A stretch of 64,000 nt of DNA, from assembly GCA_963750965.1 (NCBI GenBank), contig CAVVSK010000013.1, positions 286,861-350,860 on the forward strand. The letters run 5' to 3'. Below the pieces are notes generated by a model. The model was not told the origin of the DNA and searched no databases. It saw only the letters and a program-made list of their open reading frames with translations. The translations under genes were made by a program, and so were the position numbers. The stretch comes from CANKHA01 sp963750965. GTDB taxonomy: Bacteria; Pseudomonadota; Alphaproteobacteria; Rhizobiales; Xanthobacteraceae. Shown here piece after piece: positions 44,650-54,296 of the stretch (the first letter of the stretch is position 1; every line of letters begins with the position of its first letter).

Positions 44650-47184
44650 TTGCGCTACTTCTTGGCCTGGTTGTTGCAGGGAATGTATTGTGTGCTTCCT
44701 ACGGCAAATGTCATGTTGAAGGTGGTAGCGGTTTTATTTCAGACGCCGCTTGTACGCGGGGCTGCAAAGGCGGCATGGGGATGGCGCCGCGGAATCGGTG
44801 CAGGGCTCGCATGGACTCGTAGCCGATCAGCGAGAAAGCCGTATTTCGCAGCATTACTTTTCGGCGGCTGGTTTTCTGTCTCAGCTTTGCCAGCAATCAC
44901 CTCGGGATACGCGCAGCAAATTCCACCGCGCGTGCTTGTGCTGCATGCGTTCGGCCATGCCTATTCCCCTTGGAGCGATATGGCCGGCAGCTTTCATGGG
45001 GAACTGATCAAAAAATGGCCGGGGCCAATCGATGTTTACGAAGTATCACTCGATACGGCACGGGCCGTGGATTCACAGGGAGACAAGCCCTTCGTCGATT
45101 ATATCAACGCGCTTCTTTCGGGCCGAAAGCCGGACTTGATCGTACCCATTGGAGCCCCGGCGGCCTTCTTCGCCCAACGCAATCGATCGTTGCTGTTTCC
45201 GGCAATACCGATGCTCATTGTTGGAGCCGACCAGCGGCGTATTCCGAATAGCAGTCTTACCGCAAACGACACAGCAGTGCTGCTCGGGCTGGATCTTCCA
45301 GCTTACCTTGAAAATATTTTACGCCTTCGACCCCAGACAAAACAGGTTGCTGTGGTCGTCGGAAATTCTCCGGTCGAACGGTATTGGACATCAGAATTGA
45401 TGGGTGATTTTCAGCAGTTTGCCGGGCGTATCGATATCACCTGGTTTAACGACTTGACGTTCAGCGAAATGCTGACGCGTGTCGCCCACATGCCACCGGA
45501 ATTTGCCGTTTTCTATTTTCTCCTTTCGGAGGATGCGGCGGGGGTACCTTATGTGCAAGGTCGTGCGCTCGACCATTTCCGAGAAGTTGCGTCGGTGCCG
45601 ATTTTCGGCATGGGAGATTACCAACTCGGCCGCGGCATTGTGGGCGGTCCCTTGATGCAAACTGAGGCACTCGGTCGCCAAGGAGCCGAGGTCGCACTTC
45701 GTATCCTAAAAGGCGAGATGCCCAGCGCGATTAACACCACGCCGGTTCTGTTTGGAAAATCAATTTTCGACGCGCGAGAACTGCGACGGTGGAACATCAG
45801 CGAGGCATTGTTGCCCCCCGGCAGCATCGTGCATTTTCGCGAGCCAACGCCATGGGAGCAACACCGCTGGCGCATAATTGGTGTTCTAGCCATTGTACTC
45901 GTTCAGACCGCGATCATCATATGGTTAGTTACCGAACGCCGCCGCCGACGGATTGCTGAGCAGGAATTGCGCCAGCGGCTTTTGGAAGTCATGCATCTGA
46001 ACCGCAGTGCTACCGCAGGCGCGCTGTCTTCATCTGTCGCGCATGATCTCAACCAGCCGCTGGGCGCAATACAGAGCTATGCGGAGGCTGCTGAAATCTA
46101 TCTCAAGGCCGATCCGCCAAACATCAAGCGCGTCGCGGAAATACTTGCCAACATCCGTGAGGACGATCAGCGCGCTGCGAACATCATTAGCCATTTTCGT
46201 GGACTGCTCGGCAAGCGAGATACATCGGAGTTGCGCGAGTTCGATATCAATGACGTTATTCGAAATACGTTTCCTATTCTTAACTCGGAAGCGTTGAAAC
46301 GGGGCGTAGTCCTCAGCGCCCATCACACTGAAAGCATGCTGCCTGTACGAGCTGATCAGGTTCACCTGCAACAGGTGATTTTGAATCTCGCGGTAAATGG
46401 GATGGACGCCATGCAGGACTGCGTTGCAGGAACGGGGAAGATGTCCATCCAAACGGCTTTGCGGGGAAGGACCGAAGCGGAAATCATGGTCGCTGATTCC
46501 GGAACAGGCATTCCGAAGGATAAATTGAGCACGGTGTTCGAGACGTTCTACACAACCAAGCAGCAAGGCACGGGGCTTGGCCTGTCGATTGCGCGCACAA
46601 TCGTCGAGAATTACGGCGGCAAGATATGGGCGGAGAATTGTCAAGCCGGAGGAGCGGCGTTCCGTTTCACCCTTCCGCTCTCCAGAGAACTGAAGAAACG
46701 AGACGCGGCCGATTGGCAGGAATTCGACTTCAACGACGTGGTGCGTGAAGCACTGGAGATTGTTCGTCCCGAGGCGATCAAGCGGGGCCTGACGATAAGC
46801 GTCACCGAGGTGCGCAGCTCGCTGCCGGTGCGTGCCGATCCCATTCATCTGCAGCAAGTCATTCTGAATCTTGCCATGAACGGCATGGACGCAATGCAAG
46901 ACTGCCCGTCGGGCAGCGGCAGAATTTCGATCCAGACGGCACTGAATGGCAATTCCACTGTCGAAGTGTCGGTCGTCGATACCGGGACTGGGGTTCCTGC
47001 TGACAAGCTGCACCAGATATTTGAGACGTTCTACACCAGCAAGCGGTCTGGCACCGGCCTTGGCTTGTCGATCTCGCGCACAATCATTGAAACCTATGGT
47101 GGGAAGATTTGGGCCGAAAACCGAGCGGCTGGCGGCGCGGTATTCCGTTTCACCCTGCCATTGTCGAAAGCTCTGGTCACATGA
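44650..47184 (+). CDS. Sensor histidine kinase with ABC-binding-type sensor and two tandem ATPase domains
   Basis: Up to 844 residues. An N-terminal membrane helix (~residues 68-88) precedes an extracytoplasmic domain (~95-395) like ABC sugar/peripla_BP-type sensors (PRVLVLHAFGHAYSPWSDMA, KPDLIVPIGAPAAFFAQRN). A second helix (~416-436) leads to HisKA with SSVAHDLNQPLGAIQSYAEA (phospho-His 465). Then two complete HATPase domains follow: ~540-690 and ~700-840, each with N box (HLQQVILNLA.NGMDAMQ), G1 (DSGTGIP / DTGTGVP), F box and G2 (GTGLGLSI). They are about 60% identical by eye, so it is an internal duplication. The start is unsure (TTG 44650, ATG 44683 or 44713). It overlaps the response regulator start. 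Confidence 0.88.
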   Translation: MRYFLAWLLQGMYCVLPTANVMLKVVAVLFQTPLVRGAAKAAWGWRRGIGAGLAWTRSRSARKPYFAALLFGGWFSVSALPAITSGYAQQIPPRVLVLHAFGHAYSPWSDMAGSFHGELIKKWPGPIDVYEVSLDTARAVDSQGDKPFVDYINALLSGRKPDLIVPIGAPAAFFAQRNRSLLFPAIPMLIVGADQRRIPNSSLTANDTAVLLGLDLPAYLENILRLRPQTKQVAVVVGNSPVERYWTSELMGDFQQFAGRIDITWFNDLTFSEMLTRVAHMPPEFAVFYFLLSEDAAGVPYVQGRALDHFREVASVPIFGMGDYQLGRGIVGGPLMQTEALGRQGAEVALRILKGEMPSAINTTPVLFGKSIFDARELRRWNISEALLPPGSIVHFREPTPWEQHRWRIIGVLAIVLVQTAIIIWLVTERRRRRIAEQELRQRLLEVMHLNRSATAGALSSSVAHDLNQPLGAIQSYAEAAEIYLKADPPNIKRVAEILANIREDDQRAANIISHFRGLLGKRDTSELREFDINDVIRNTFPILNSEALKRGVVLSAHHTESMLPVRADQVHLQQVILNLAVNGMDAMQDCVAGTGKMSIQTALRGRTEAEIMVADSGTGIPKDKLSTVFETFYTTKQQGTGLGLSIARTIVENYGGKIWAENCQAGGAAFRFTLPLSRELKKRDAADWQEFDFNDVVREALEIVRPEAIKRGLTISVTEVRSSLPVRADPIHLQQVILNLAMNGMDAMQDCPSGSGRISIQTALNGNSTVEVSVVDTGTGVPADKLHQIFETFYTSKRSGTGLGLSISRTIIETYGGKIWAENRAAGGAVFRFTLPLSKALVT

Positions 47185-47924
47185 GCACCATGCCGGCGCC
47201 CGTCATTCACGTCGTCGACGACGACGCCTCGTTCCTGAACGCAGTCGGGGCGCTGCTCAACGCCCATGGTTATCGGACTGCCCTGCACCCGTCCGCGACG
47301 GAATTGCTCGACACACCGCCGCAGGAGGAGCTTGCGTGCATTCTGCTTGACGTGCAGATGGCGGGCCTAAGCGGCCCGCAGCTGCAGCAACGCCTTGCCG
47401 CGATAAGCTGCAGACTACCGATCGTTTTCATCAGTGGCCACGGCGATATTTCGACGACCGTTCAAACGATCAAAGCCGGCGCGGAAGACTTTCTGACCAA
47501 GCCGGTAAGCCAGGAACAGTTGCTGGAAGCTGTCGAACGCGCGATCGGACGGCATCACCAGATCCGCGAACAGGACAGCCGGATCGCCGCGCTGCGTTCG
47601 TTTGTGAAACGGCTGACGCCGCGGGAGCGCGCGGTCTTTGAATTGCTGGTTCGCGGCAGGGTGCATAAGCAAATTGCTTACGAGCTCGGCATCACGGAGC
47701 GGACCGTCAAGATGCATCGCCACAGCGTGATGCAGAAACTTCAGGTCCGCTCGCTTGCGGAACTGGCGGTGATCGCCGAGCGCCTTGGACTGTTGTTATT
47801 TCCGGGCGCGGCGCCGGCGCAAGTTCACAAGGTGCTCTCCCAGGCTCATCGTCTAAAAGAAAGAAGCGCGGCTATCGCGAAACAAAGCTCCGCCCGCCGC
47901 CCAAGCCGCTGTGACAATAAGTGA
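47181..47924 (+). CDS. FixJ/NarL-type response regulator
   Basis: 247 residues. Receiver domain IHVVDDDASFLNAVGALLNA with phospho-Asp in ACILLDVQMAGLSGPQ and the Lys in DFLTKPVSQEQLL; then a LuxR-type helix-turn-helix: RLTPRERAVFELLVRGRVHK, GITERTVKMHRHSVMQKL. A basic C-terminal tail of ~30 residues is extra. The ATG (47181) overlaps the kinase stop as ATGA, so it is the cognate partner of the dual-ATPase kinase. Targets are unknown; the tail after the HTH is longer than in FixJ. Confidence 0.92.
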   Translation: MSTMPAPVIHVVDDDASFLNAVGALLNAHGYRTALHPSATELLDTPPQEELACILLDVQMAGLSGPQLQQRLAAISCRLPIVFISGHGDISTTVQTIKAGAEDFLTKPVSQEQLLEAVERAIGRHHQIREQDSRIAALRSFVKRLTPRERAVFELLVRGRVHKQIAYELGITERTVKMHRHSVMQKLQVRSLAELAVIAERLGLLLFPGAAPAQVHKVLSQAHRLKERSAAIAKQSSARRPSRCDNK

Positions 47925-48059
47925 ATTTAGTGTCGCAGCTCAGGTGCTGCCGTAGCTGGAGGGCCGCTAAGTACGCTTCAACACGTAAGGGTGATTGGAT
48001 AAGTGCAGTCTACCAAACTTTAATAGAGATTGTCTTTATTTGTATGCCGTGAGTGTGTG

Positions 48060-48224
48060 ATGTCTGATTTTGAACGATATTGGCGCAACGCCGCCGACGC
48101 TCAGCGAATGGCTGACAACTCACTGACTGCAAAACACAAGGTTGCTTGGCTCCTTATTGCGGAGCAATGGCTGCGGTTGTCAAGCGCCCAGAAAAAGCGC
48201 GTGGACACGCCGCAAGCGGAGTAG
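48060..48224 (+). CDS. Small hypothetical protein
   Basis: 54 residues (MSDFERYWRNAADAQRMADN to DTPQAE). The helix-rich, charged sequence with WLLIAEQWLRL resembles short conserved proteins frequently seen in Bradyrhizobium-type genomes, apparently single-domain and cytoplasmic. The ATG at 48060 is preferred; an earlier start at 48030 would add 10 unlike residues. Function unknown. Confidence 0.55.
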   Translation: MSDFERYWRNAADAQRMADNSLTAKHKVAWLLIAEQWLRLSSAQKKRVDTPQAE

Positions 48225-48478
48225 ATCTCACCCAATTCAGGAGCCGCGCAAATCGGCTCTAATTGTTTTAGGCTTGGGCGGCGGCAGTGGTGTTCGCCGA
48301 AGAGGCTCTTGCCTGCCCACTATCGCCGCTTGCATTTTGGCGTCCCCCAAACTCAGCCGGCAAGCATGGCAAATCTCAGCGAGCCGTCCTCTCGGATGTC
48401 TTACGGGTTGGATCAGTGTCTGATGCAGCACACAGGAACGCCGCCCGCGACTAGGATTATGCTCCCGTAGGAGTGACT

Positions 48479-48832
48479 ATGGCACGGTACAATTTCCACC
48501 TCATCGATCGATCCATGTGGCAGGTCTCTGACCCTAAGGAGTTTCCGGATGATGAAGCTGCCACTGCGGAGGGCCGCCAGGTCGCTCGCGATATGGCTGC
48601 ATACCGGCGTCCGAGCGAGCTGCTTCGCAGTGGTATATTGCGGGTGACCGAACCAGAACTCACGATAGGCGGGCTCAAAAGCGCATGCGGCATCCTGCGC
48701 GCCTTTGTTCGCAAGGTTATGGAGCCAGCCGAAGCTCACCCAAGCTCGAACCCTTCCCCCTTGTTCAGTTCAACCCGCGCCAAAACGGGTGTGAACTTGC
48801 ATTGCCGGTGCGTCCGGAGCGGACGACTTTGA
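48479..48832 (+). CDS. DUF6894-like small protein
   Basis: 117 residues. The first 60 match the pattern of DUF6894 (MARYNFHLIDRSMWQVSDPK, then EFPDDEAATAEGRQVARDMA), a small family typical of alphaproteobacteria. Members usually end around residue 75-90; here a Ser/Arg-rich tail of ~45 residues follows, which may reflect a lost stop or frameshift. TAGGAG precedes ATG 48479. Function unknown. Confidence 0.6.
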   Translation: MARYNFHLIDRSMWQVSDPKEFPDDEAATAEGRQVARDMAAYRRPSELLRSGILRVTEPELTIGGLKSACGILRAFVRKVMEPAEAHPSSNPSPLFSSTRAKTGVNLHCRCVRSGRL

Positions 48833-49177
48833 CGTCGCGCTGCGTGCCGCTGCCTTGCGTCGGAGCTGTTGCGGCCACCCGCGCCGACAGCAGATTGCCT
48901 TTTTTTAATTGGCCCCTGGGCCAACTCGACAGGCTGCCCCGCAGTAAAGGAAACTTGCGGGCATGAGTGAACCGTCAACCCCCGATCAGGGCCGGGAGCA
49001 CTGAAAAGGCCGCTCTGCACGCGTCGGGTGTCCGGGAATCCACGGCTTTCCATCGGCTTTCCGCCCCGCGTCTTTATTTTTCCCCTATTGCAGATAGTTG
49101 TGCCTGCTTCCCGTATGTGCAGGTGCCGCGAGATTGTCTCTGTCATAAAGTTGTGGCCAGACATCTGGAGAGCGGCA
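48833..49177. other. Intergenic stretch before the stand-alone receiver
   Basis: About 345 bases. Open frames here have no coding look. An A/T-rich patch (CCTTTTTTTAATTGG, ~48897-48911) may be part of a terminator or promoter. Nothing else supported. Confidence 0.4.
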
Positions 49178-49546
49178 ATGCCCGCACCGCGGAAGGTTGT
49201 AGGGATCGTCGACGACGATCCCAGCATGCTGAAGGCTGCCGGGGACCTGCTGGACGCGCACGGTTTCGCCACAAGGAAGTATGCCTCCGCGGAAGAATTT
49301 CTAAACTGCGATGTCGGCGCCCAGGTGGATTGTCTCCTTCTGGATATCCATCTCGGCGGCATGTCCGGAATTGATCTAAATCGCCATCTCAAAGCTGAAG
49401 GTTCCAGGCTTCCCGTCATCTTCATGACGGCGCTGGACGACGAAGTCGCGCGTCAGGAGGCTTTGTCCGTGGGTTGTGTCGCCTGTCTGCGCAAACCGTT
49501 CGCGGCGCGCCAACTGATGGACGCCATCGGAAACGCGATCTCCTAG
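49178..49546 (+). CDS. Single-domain response regulator (receiver only)
   Basis: 122 residues: VVGIVDDDPSMLKAAGDLLD with the acidic pair, DCLLLDIHLGGMSGIDL with phospho-Asp, VIFMTALDD (Thr switch) and CLRKPFAARQLMDAI with Lys. There is no output domain. The ATG at 49178 is preceded by CTGGAGAG. It is like the FixJ receiver halves; it may take phosphate from the dual-ATPase kinase 2 kb upstream or act in a phosphorelay. No kinase adjoins directly. Confidence 0.88.
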   Translation: MPAPRKVVGIVDDDPSMLKAAGDLLDAHGFATRKYASAEEFLNCDVGAQVDCLLLDIHLGGMSGIDLNRHLKAEGSRLPVIFMTALDDEVARQEALSVGCVACLRKPFAARQLMDAIGNAIS

Positions 49547-49650
49547 AAATCACGCGTTTACCTGCACCTAAGTGCTGCCTTCCCCATTGTGCAGTTCAAG
49601 TCGTCATCATCTTAGCGAAGCCTGACGGCATGAACGGTGCGCTGCGCTTG

Positions 49651-51099
49651 TTAATTCACCGGGAACAGAAACGTGACCGCGGCTCGCAATTGCCAGGTTG
49701 CCGCGTCGGTCGGACGCTCCACGTTGTAAAAGGCTTGGATCTGCGCGTTCACCGGTTGATCACCCACTTTAAACAGGCGACCGAAGCCGCCACCGATCGG
49801 AACGGTCCATTTCTCACCGGATGCCGCGAGCCAGTTCGCTGTGATGACGGGTGATGAGGTCAAATACCAGCCATGTGCCATGTTGTAGTTGACGAAGGGT
49901 TGGGCAAGGAAGGTGTTCACGGACGGCCGCAACGGATCGCCGCCGACCGACCACTGATTGTTGAGCAACACACCGAGCACCCAAGGTTTTGGTGTCATCA
50001 GGAAGACGGCCGTCGGGCCGAGCAGGAATTTGCCAGTTCCGAGAATAGGATCATTCGCGGACGGAATGGTGAAAACCGGTCCAACGCCCCAGATGAGTTT
50101 GCCCGGGTGAGTGGGTGACAAAAACAACGATTGCGTAATGTCGCCAATGCCATTGGTGTTGCTGTCGAAGAACGGACTCGGCTGGCTCAGCAACGGAATG
50201 ATGGTGCGCGAGATCACGTTCCAGTCATCGCCTAAGTGCATCGGAACGACGGGCTGAATGTTGAATACTTCCTGCGTGCGATTGAACGGCCCTGAATTGA
50301 AATTGGTGTTGCTCTGGAACGGCAGGCTGACGAGATCGGCGATCGGGTTTTGTGATGCCGTCTGCAAGTCTTCATCTTTTGCAGCCGCGCCGGGACGACC
50401 GGCGCGCGACGGCTCGGCCCCGGCGTAGCCGCTCTCGAACTTATAGTTGATGCCGGCCTTGATCATTTGAACGTCGCGGTTCAATCCCACCGCCGGGACC
50501 GTGGTCGAATGCCAAGTTGACAGTGCAAGATAGTCGTACTCGAGTTTGACGGTCCAATTCGCCTTGAAGCCGTACTCGATGCCGCCGCCAATCAGCCAGC
50601 CACCGCTGGTATTGGACTCGTTCCGGCTCGGCGAGCCAGGGACGTTCACAGTAGCGTCGCTTTGCACCCAACCGCCGCCCAGCTTGGCGAATACGAGCCA
50701 GCGGTCATTCATGAGGCCAACGCGGCCTGCCACTGTGCTCATCCAGTGGTGGCTCACAGAAGCTACCGTCGGAACCGGAAGGCCGGAATGATTGAAACTG
50801 GCCCAATCAATACCGCCTTCGATACCAAATAAAAGATGACCCGTTTGGATATTATAGCCAGCCTGGACGCCGCCGATGAACTCGGTGATGCCGCCATGAA
50901 AACTGTTGCCGGGAATATTCAGGCTGACGTTCGTCCAAGCTCCGCCAAAGTTGGCGCCCAAATAAAATCCAGACCAGTTGAAGGGGGGCGCTGCGATTGG
51001 AGTCTTGTTGGCCGGGGAATTAGTGGGCAGGTCTGCTGCAAAAGCTGACGCCCCGAATAATTCAAGAGCCGCAATGCTTGCTAGGAAAAGCGTTTTCAC
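49651..51099 (-). CDS. Outer-membrane protein with two different beta-barrel regions
   Basis: About 482 residues. The signal peptide (VKTLFLASIAALELFGASAF, then AADLP) leads to a first barrel (~30-245) like Omp25/Omp31 of alphaproteobacteria: NWSGFYLGANFGGAWTNVSL, GGVQAGYNIQTGHLLFGIEG, ending MIKAGINYKFESGYA. After a ~30-residue linker (AEPSRAGRPGAAAKDEDLQT) a second region (~275-482) has another barrel pattern resembling MetA-pathway/transporter-type channels: SLPFQSNTNFNSGPFNRTQE, WGVGPVFTIPSANDPILGTG, end AAVTFLFPVN. GTG 51099 follows a G-rich site; TTG 51117 is the alternative. The fusion is unusual; no substrate can be named. Confidence 0.78.
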   Translation of the reverse strand: MKTLFLASIAALELFGASAFAADLPTNSPANKTPIAAPPFNWSGFYLGANFGGAWTNVSLNIPGNSFHGGITEFIGGVQAGYNIQTGHLLFGIEGGIDWASFNHSGLPVPTVASVSHHWMSTVAGRVGLMNDRWLVFAKLGGGWVQSDATVNVPGSPSRNESNTSGGWLIGGGIEYGFKANWTVKLEYDYLALSTWHSTTVPAVGLNRDVQMIKAGINYKFESGYAGAEPSRAGRPGAAAKDEDLQTASQNPIADLVSLPFQSNTNFNSGPFNRTQEVFNIQPVVPMHLGDDWNVISRTIIPLLSQPSPFFDSNTNGIGDITQSLFLSPTHPGKLIWGVGPVFTIPSANDPILGTGKFLLGPTAVFLMTPKPWVLGVLLNNQWSVGGDPLRPSVNTFLAQPFVNYNMAHGWYLTSSPVITANWLAASGEKWTVPIGGGFGRLFKVGDQPVNAQIQAFYNVERPTDAATWQLRAAVTFLFPVN

Positions 51100-51117
51100 G
51101 AGCGCCCCCCGAAACAA

Positions 51118-51444
51118 AGTCTACATCCCCATAACTTAACGATAACAGGTTCCAACGAACCGGAGAATAAAGACAAGTTCTCTCAACTATTTAATTCCTC
51201 GCTGCTGTGCCGCTTTTGTCACATCCGAAGGATGGAAAGGATTCTCCAGAAAAAAAATTTGGCGAGGAAAAATGCGTATTAAGAAGGCCGTGCCTTGGAG
51301 GGTGCCACACTTTGTGGCGGCCCGGACTTAGCCTCTTTGGGCAATCATCCATCCTCCGACCTTCCCCTATGGACAGGTTTCGCTCACGCGAGACCGGCGT
51401 GAAGATCGATGAATCGCTGACGTAGCAACGACGGGGATGTAACG
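51118..51444. other. Divergent intergenic region
   Basis: About 325 bases between the outer-membrane fusion protein and the formylglycine-generating enzyme, transcribed apart. It should hold both promoters; no clear box was recognised. The short overlapping frames are shadows. Confidence 0.4.
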
Positions 51445-52431
51445 ATGCTTTCCTCCGCGATAATCGAGCGACCCGGTCAAGCACGTGATGACATGCTCTG
51501 GATTCCCGGCGGCACGTTCCGCATGGGATCCGACAAGCACTATCCCGAAGAAGCGCCGGTCCATCGTGTCACCGTCGACGGCTTTTGGATGGATCGGACG
51601 CCGGTAACAAACCGGCAATTTAAGAAATTCGTTCGCGAGACCGGTCACATCACTTTTGCCGAACTGGTGCCGGATCCGAAGGACTATCCCGGCATCTTGC
51701 CGCACATGATCTACGCGGGCTCGCTGATGTTCACGCCGCCGAAGCACGCGGTCAGTTTGCGCGACTTCAGCCAGTGGTGGACGTTCGCCAAGGGCGCGGA
51801 CTGGCGGCACCCGTACGGCCCAGACAGCAATATCCACGCGCTCGACAATCATCCCGTCGTGCATGTCGCCTTCAGCGATGCGCTCGCTTACGCGCAATGG
51901 GCCGGCAAGGACCTGCCGACCGAAGCCGAATGGGAATTTGCCGCGCGCGGTGGACTGGAAGACGCGGAATTCGCCTGGGGCGTGGAGTTCACGCCCGGCG
52001 GCATCCACATGGCCAATACCTGGCAAGGCGACTTCCCGCACGAGAACAACAACGACGACGGCTTCGAACGGACCTCGCCGGTCACCGCGTTTCCGCCGAA
52101 CGGCTACGGCCTCCACGACATGATCGGCAACGTCTGGGAATGGACCAGCGATTGGTACTCGACCAAGCACGAAGCCGACGCCAAGAAGGCGTGCTGCATT
52201 CCCGAAAATCCGCGTGGCGGACGCGAGGACGGCAGCTACGACCCAAGAACGACCAACGTGAAAATTCCACGCAAGGTCATCAAAGGCGGCTCGCACCTCT
52301 GCGCGCCGAATTATTGCCGGCGCTACCGGCCGGCTGCGCGACATGCCGAGCCGGTCGACACTTCCACAAGCCATCTCGGATTCCGATGCATCAGGCGAGG
52401 AGCCAACGATGCACCACACACAGGAGAGTAA
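51445..52431 (+). CDS. Formylglycine-generating enzyme (sulfatase maturation)
   Basis: 328 residues of the FGE/SUMF1 fold. MLWIPGGTFRMGSDKHYPEE opens the domain; VDGFWMDRTPVTNRQFKKFV, LPTEAEWEFAARGG, GNVWEWTSDWY and the catalytic region GGSHLCAPNYCRRYRPAARH, with both cysteines that bind copper, are all present. It oxidises the Cys of the CxAGR/CxPSR motif of sulfatases to formylglycine. Its target sulfatase starts 5 nt after this stop, so it is the maturase of the two sulfatases downstream. No signal peptide: it acts in the cytoplasm before export. Confidence 0.93.
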   Translation: MLSSAIIERPGQARDDMLWIPGGTFRMGSDKHYPEEAPVHRVTVDGFWMDRTPVTNRQFKKFVRETGHITFAELVPDPKDYPGILPHMIYAGSLMFTPPKHAVSLRDFSQWWTFAKGADWRHPYGPDSNIHALDNHPVVHVAFSDALAYAQWAGKDLPTEAEWEFAARGGLEDAEFAWGVEFTPGGIHMANTWQGDFPHENNNDDGFERTSPVTAFPPNGYGLHDMIGNVWEWTSDWYSTKHEADAKKACCIPENPRGGREDGSYDPRTTNVKIPRKVIKGGSHLCAPNYCRRYRPAARHAEPVDTSTSHLGFRCIRRGANDAPHTGE

Positions 52432-52435
52432 CGTC

Positions 52436-54221
52436 ATGACGAACTGCATTTTGAAAAGTGGAACGCCGGCCGCGCGAAAGGCGACGGTCGGCCGTTATAT
52501 GCAATCCTGCGCCAAGGTGATTGGCGCGGCGACGCTGATGTCGCTGTCGCTGGCCGGTCCGGCCAGCACGCCAGCGTCTGCACAACAGCAGCAGCAGCAG
52601 AAGCCCAACATCCTCTTCATCATGGGCGACGACATCGGCATTATGCAGCCGAGCATCTATCACCGCGGCCTGATGGTCGGCGAGACGCCCAACATCGATC
52701 GCATCGGCAACGAAGGCGCGATCTTCACGCACTATTACGCCGAGCAGAGCTGCACCGCAGGCCGCAATGCCTTCTTCACCGGCATGCATCCGCTGCGCAC
52801 CGGCATGATCCCGCCGCAACTGCCGGGCAGCCCGTCCTATCTGCGGCCCGGCACGCCGGCGGTCGCCAAGTTCCTGCTCGATCTCGGCTACAACACCGGC
52901 GAGTTCGGCAAGAACCATCTGGGCGATCACACCGACGCGCTGCCGACCGCGCACGGCTTCCAGGAATTCTGGGGCTACCTGTATCACCTCGATGCGATGC
53001 AGGGGGTGAGCTTCCCCGACATCAACAAGACCCCGACCCAGCAGACTGTCGCGCCGCCGTGCAGGAACACGCCAATCCCTGGCTTGGCCGAAGTCCCAGG
53101 CGCGGTGGACCCGAGAACCACGGTCTGCCTGACGCCTCCGCGTCCGGTGCTCGCGTGCAAGTCCTCCGACGGCACGGCGAAGAACCAGACTTGCCAGGAC
53201 CAGGGTCCGTTGACGCTGGAACGCTCGAAGACGGTGGACGAGGAAATCTCCGCCAAGGTCGTCGACTTCCTGGATCGCAACGATCCGAAGAAGACCAACA
53301 AGCCGTTCTTCGTCTGGTACAACCCGGCACGCATGCACGTCACCACCGTGCTGCCGGACAAATACAACGCCATGATCGGCGAGCCCGGCGGCAAGGACTG
53401 GGGCCTCAACGAAGCCGGCATGAAGCAGATGGATGACAACATCGGCGTCGTGCTGAAGAAGCTGGAGGACATGGGCCAGCTCAACAACACGATCATCGTG
53501 TTCACCACCGACAACGGCGCCGAGACGATCACCTTCCCGGACGGCGGCACCACGCCCGTTCAAGGGCGGCAAGCTGAGCACCTGGGAAGGCGGCATGCGC
53601 GCTCCGCTGCTCGTGCGTTGGCCGGGCGTCATCAGGCCGGGCACGGTCAAGAACGACATCTTCGCGTCGCTCGACTGGTTGCCCACGCTTGTCAACATCG
53701 CCGGCGGCGACAAGGGCGATGCGCTGAACAAGCGGATCATGGCCGGCAGCTATCCGGGCATCGTCAAGACCAAGCTCGATGGCGTCGACCAGACCGAATA
53801 CCTTGCCGGGCGTTCGGAAAAGTCGGCGCGCGATACCTTCTTCTACTATTCGGGCAAGGACCCGTCGGCGGTTCGCTACAAGAACTGGAAGATCTACTTC
53901 GCGATGGTCGTCCGACGCGCCGGCTGGCTTCATTATGCCGGCGTGCGCCCCTTCGCCTGGGCCCAGGTCGTCAATATCAAGCGTGATCCCTTCGAGACCG
54001 CGATCGGTTCTCAATACAAGACGCTCATGGGCATGGGCGGCACGATCGGCTCGCCCTCCACCGCCTACATCTACGATTGGAACATGCTGCCAATCGGCCA
54101 GGCGCTGTGGCTGAAGGAGCTGGAATCCTACAAGGAGTTCCCGCCGATGCAGGACCCGGCGAGCTACAACCTCGAGCAGGTCATGGCGCAGCTCAAGAAC
54201 ACGAAAACTCGGTCGGACTGA
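52436..54221 (+). pseudogene. Arylsulfatase 1, single-base frameshift near 53556
   Basis: From ATG 52436 (AGGAGAG upstream) about 595 codons. The signal peptide region ends SLAGPASTPASAQ, followed by QKPNILFIMGDDIG with metal-binding Asp pair and SCTAGRNAFFTGMHPLRTG, where the first Cys (residue 106) is the formylglycine site. After DNGAETITFPDGGTTP the frame breaks; the neighbouring frame carries FKGGKLSTWEGGMRAPLLVR and goes to the stop at 54221. The length is one base over a multiple of three and an extra C in CCC at 53555-53557 explains it. Otherwise conserved. Likely hydrolyses a sulfate ester in the periplasm if intact. Confidence 0.85.
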
Positions 54222-54237
54222 CCGCTGACGCGAACAC

Positions 54238-54264
54238 GGCGGGCGCCCTCACTGGGCGCCCGCC
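54238..54264 (+). terminator. Terminator-like hairpin between the two sulfatases
   Basis: GGCGGGCGCCC, 5-nt loop, GGGCGCCCGCC, followed by TTTGTC. The 11-bp perfect stem lies 16 nt after the sulfatase 1 stop. It may lower expression of the second gene or stabilise the first mRNA. Confidence 0.65.
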
Positions 54265-54296
54265 TTTGTCAGAACTCGATCAAGAGGTCACAACCG

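Noticed and set aside
48237..48431. 64-codon reverse frame between two small genes, ending in a Pro/Lys-rich segment
   Set aside because: No ribosome binding site and no family; could be a small gene but cannot be supported.
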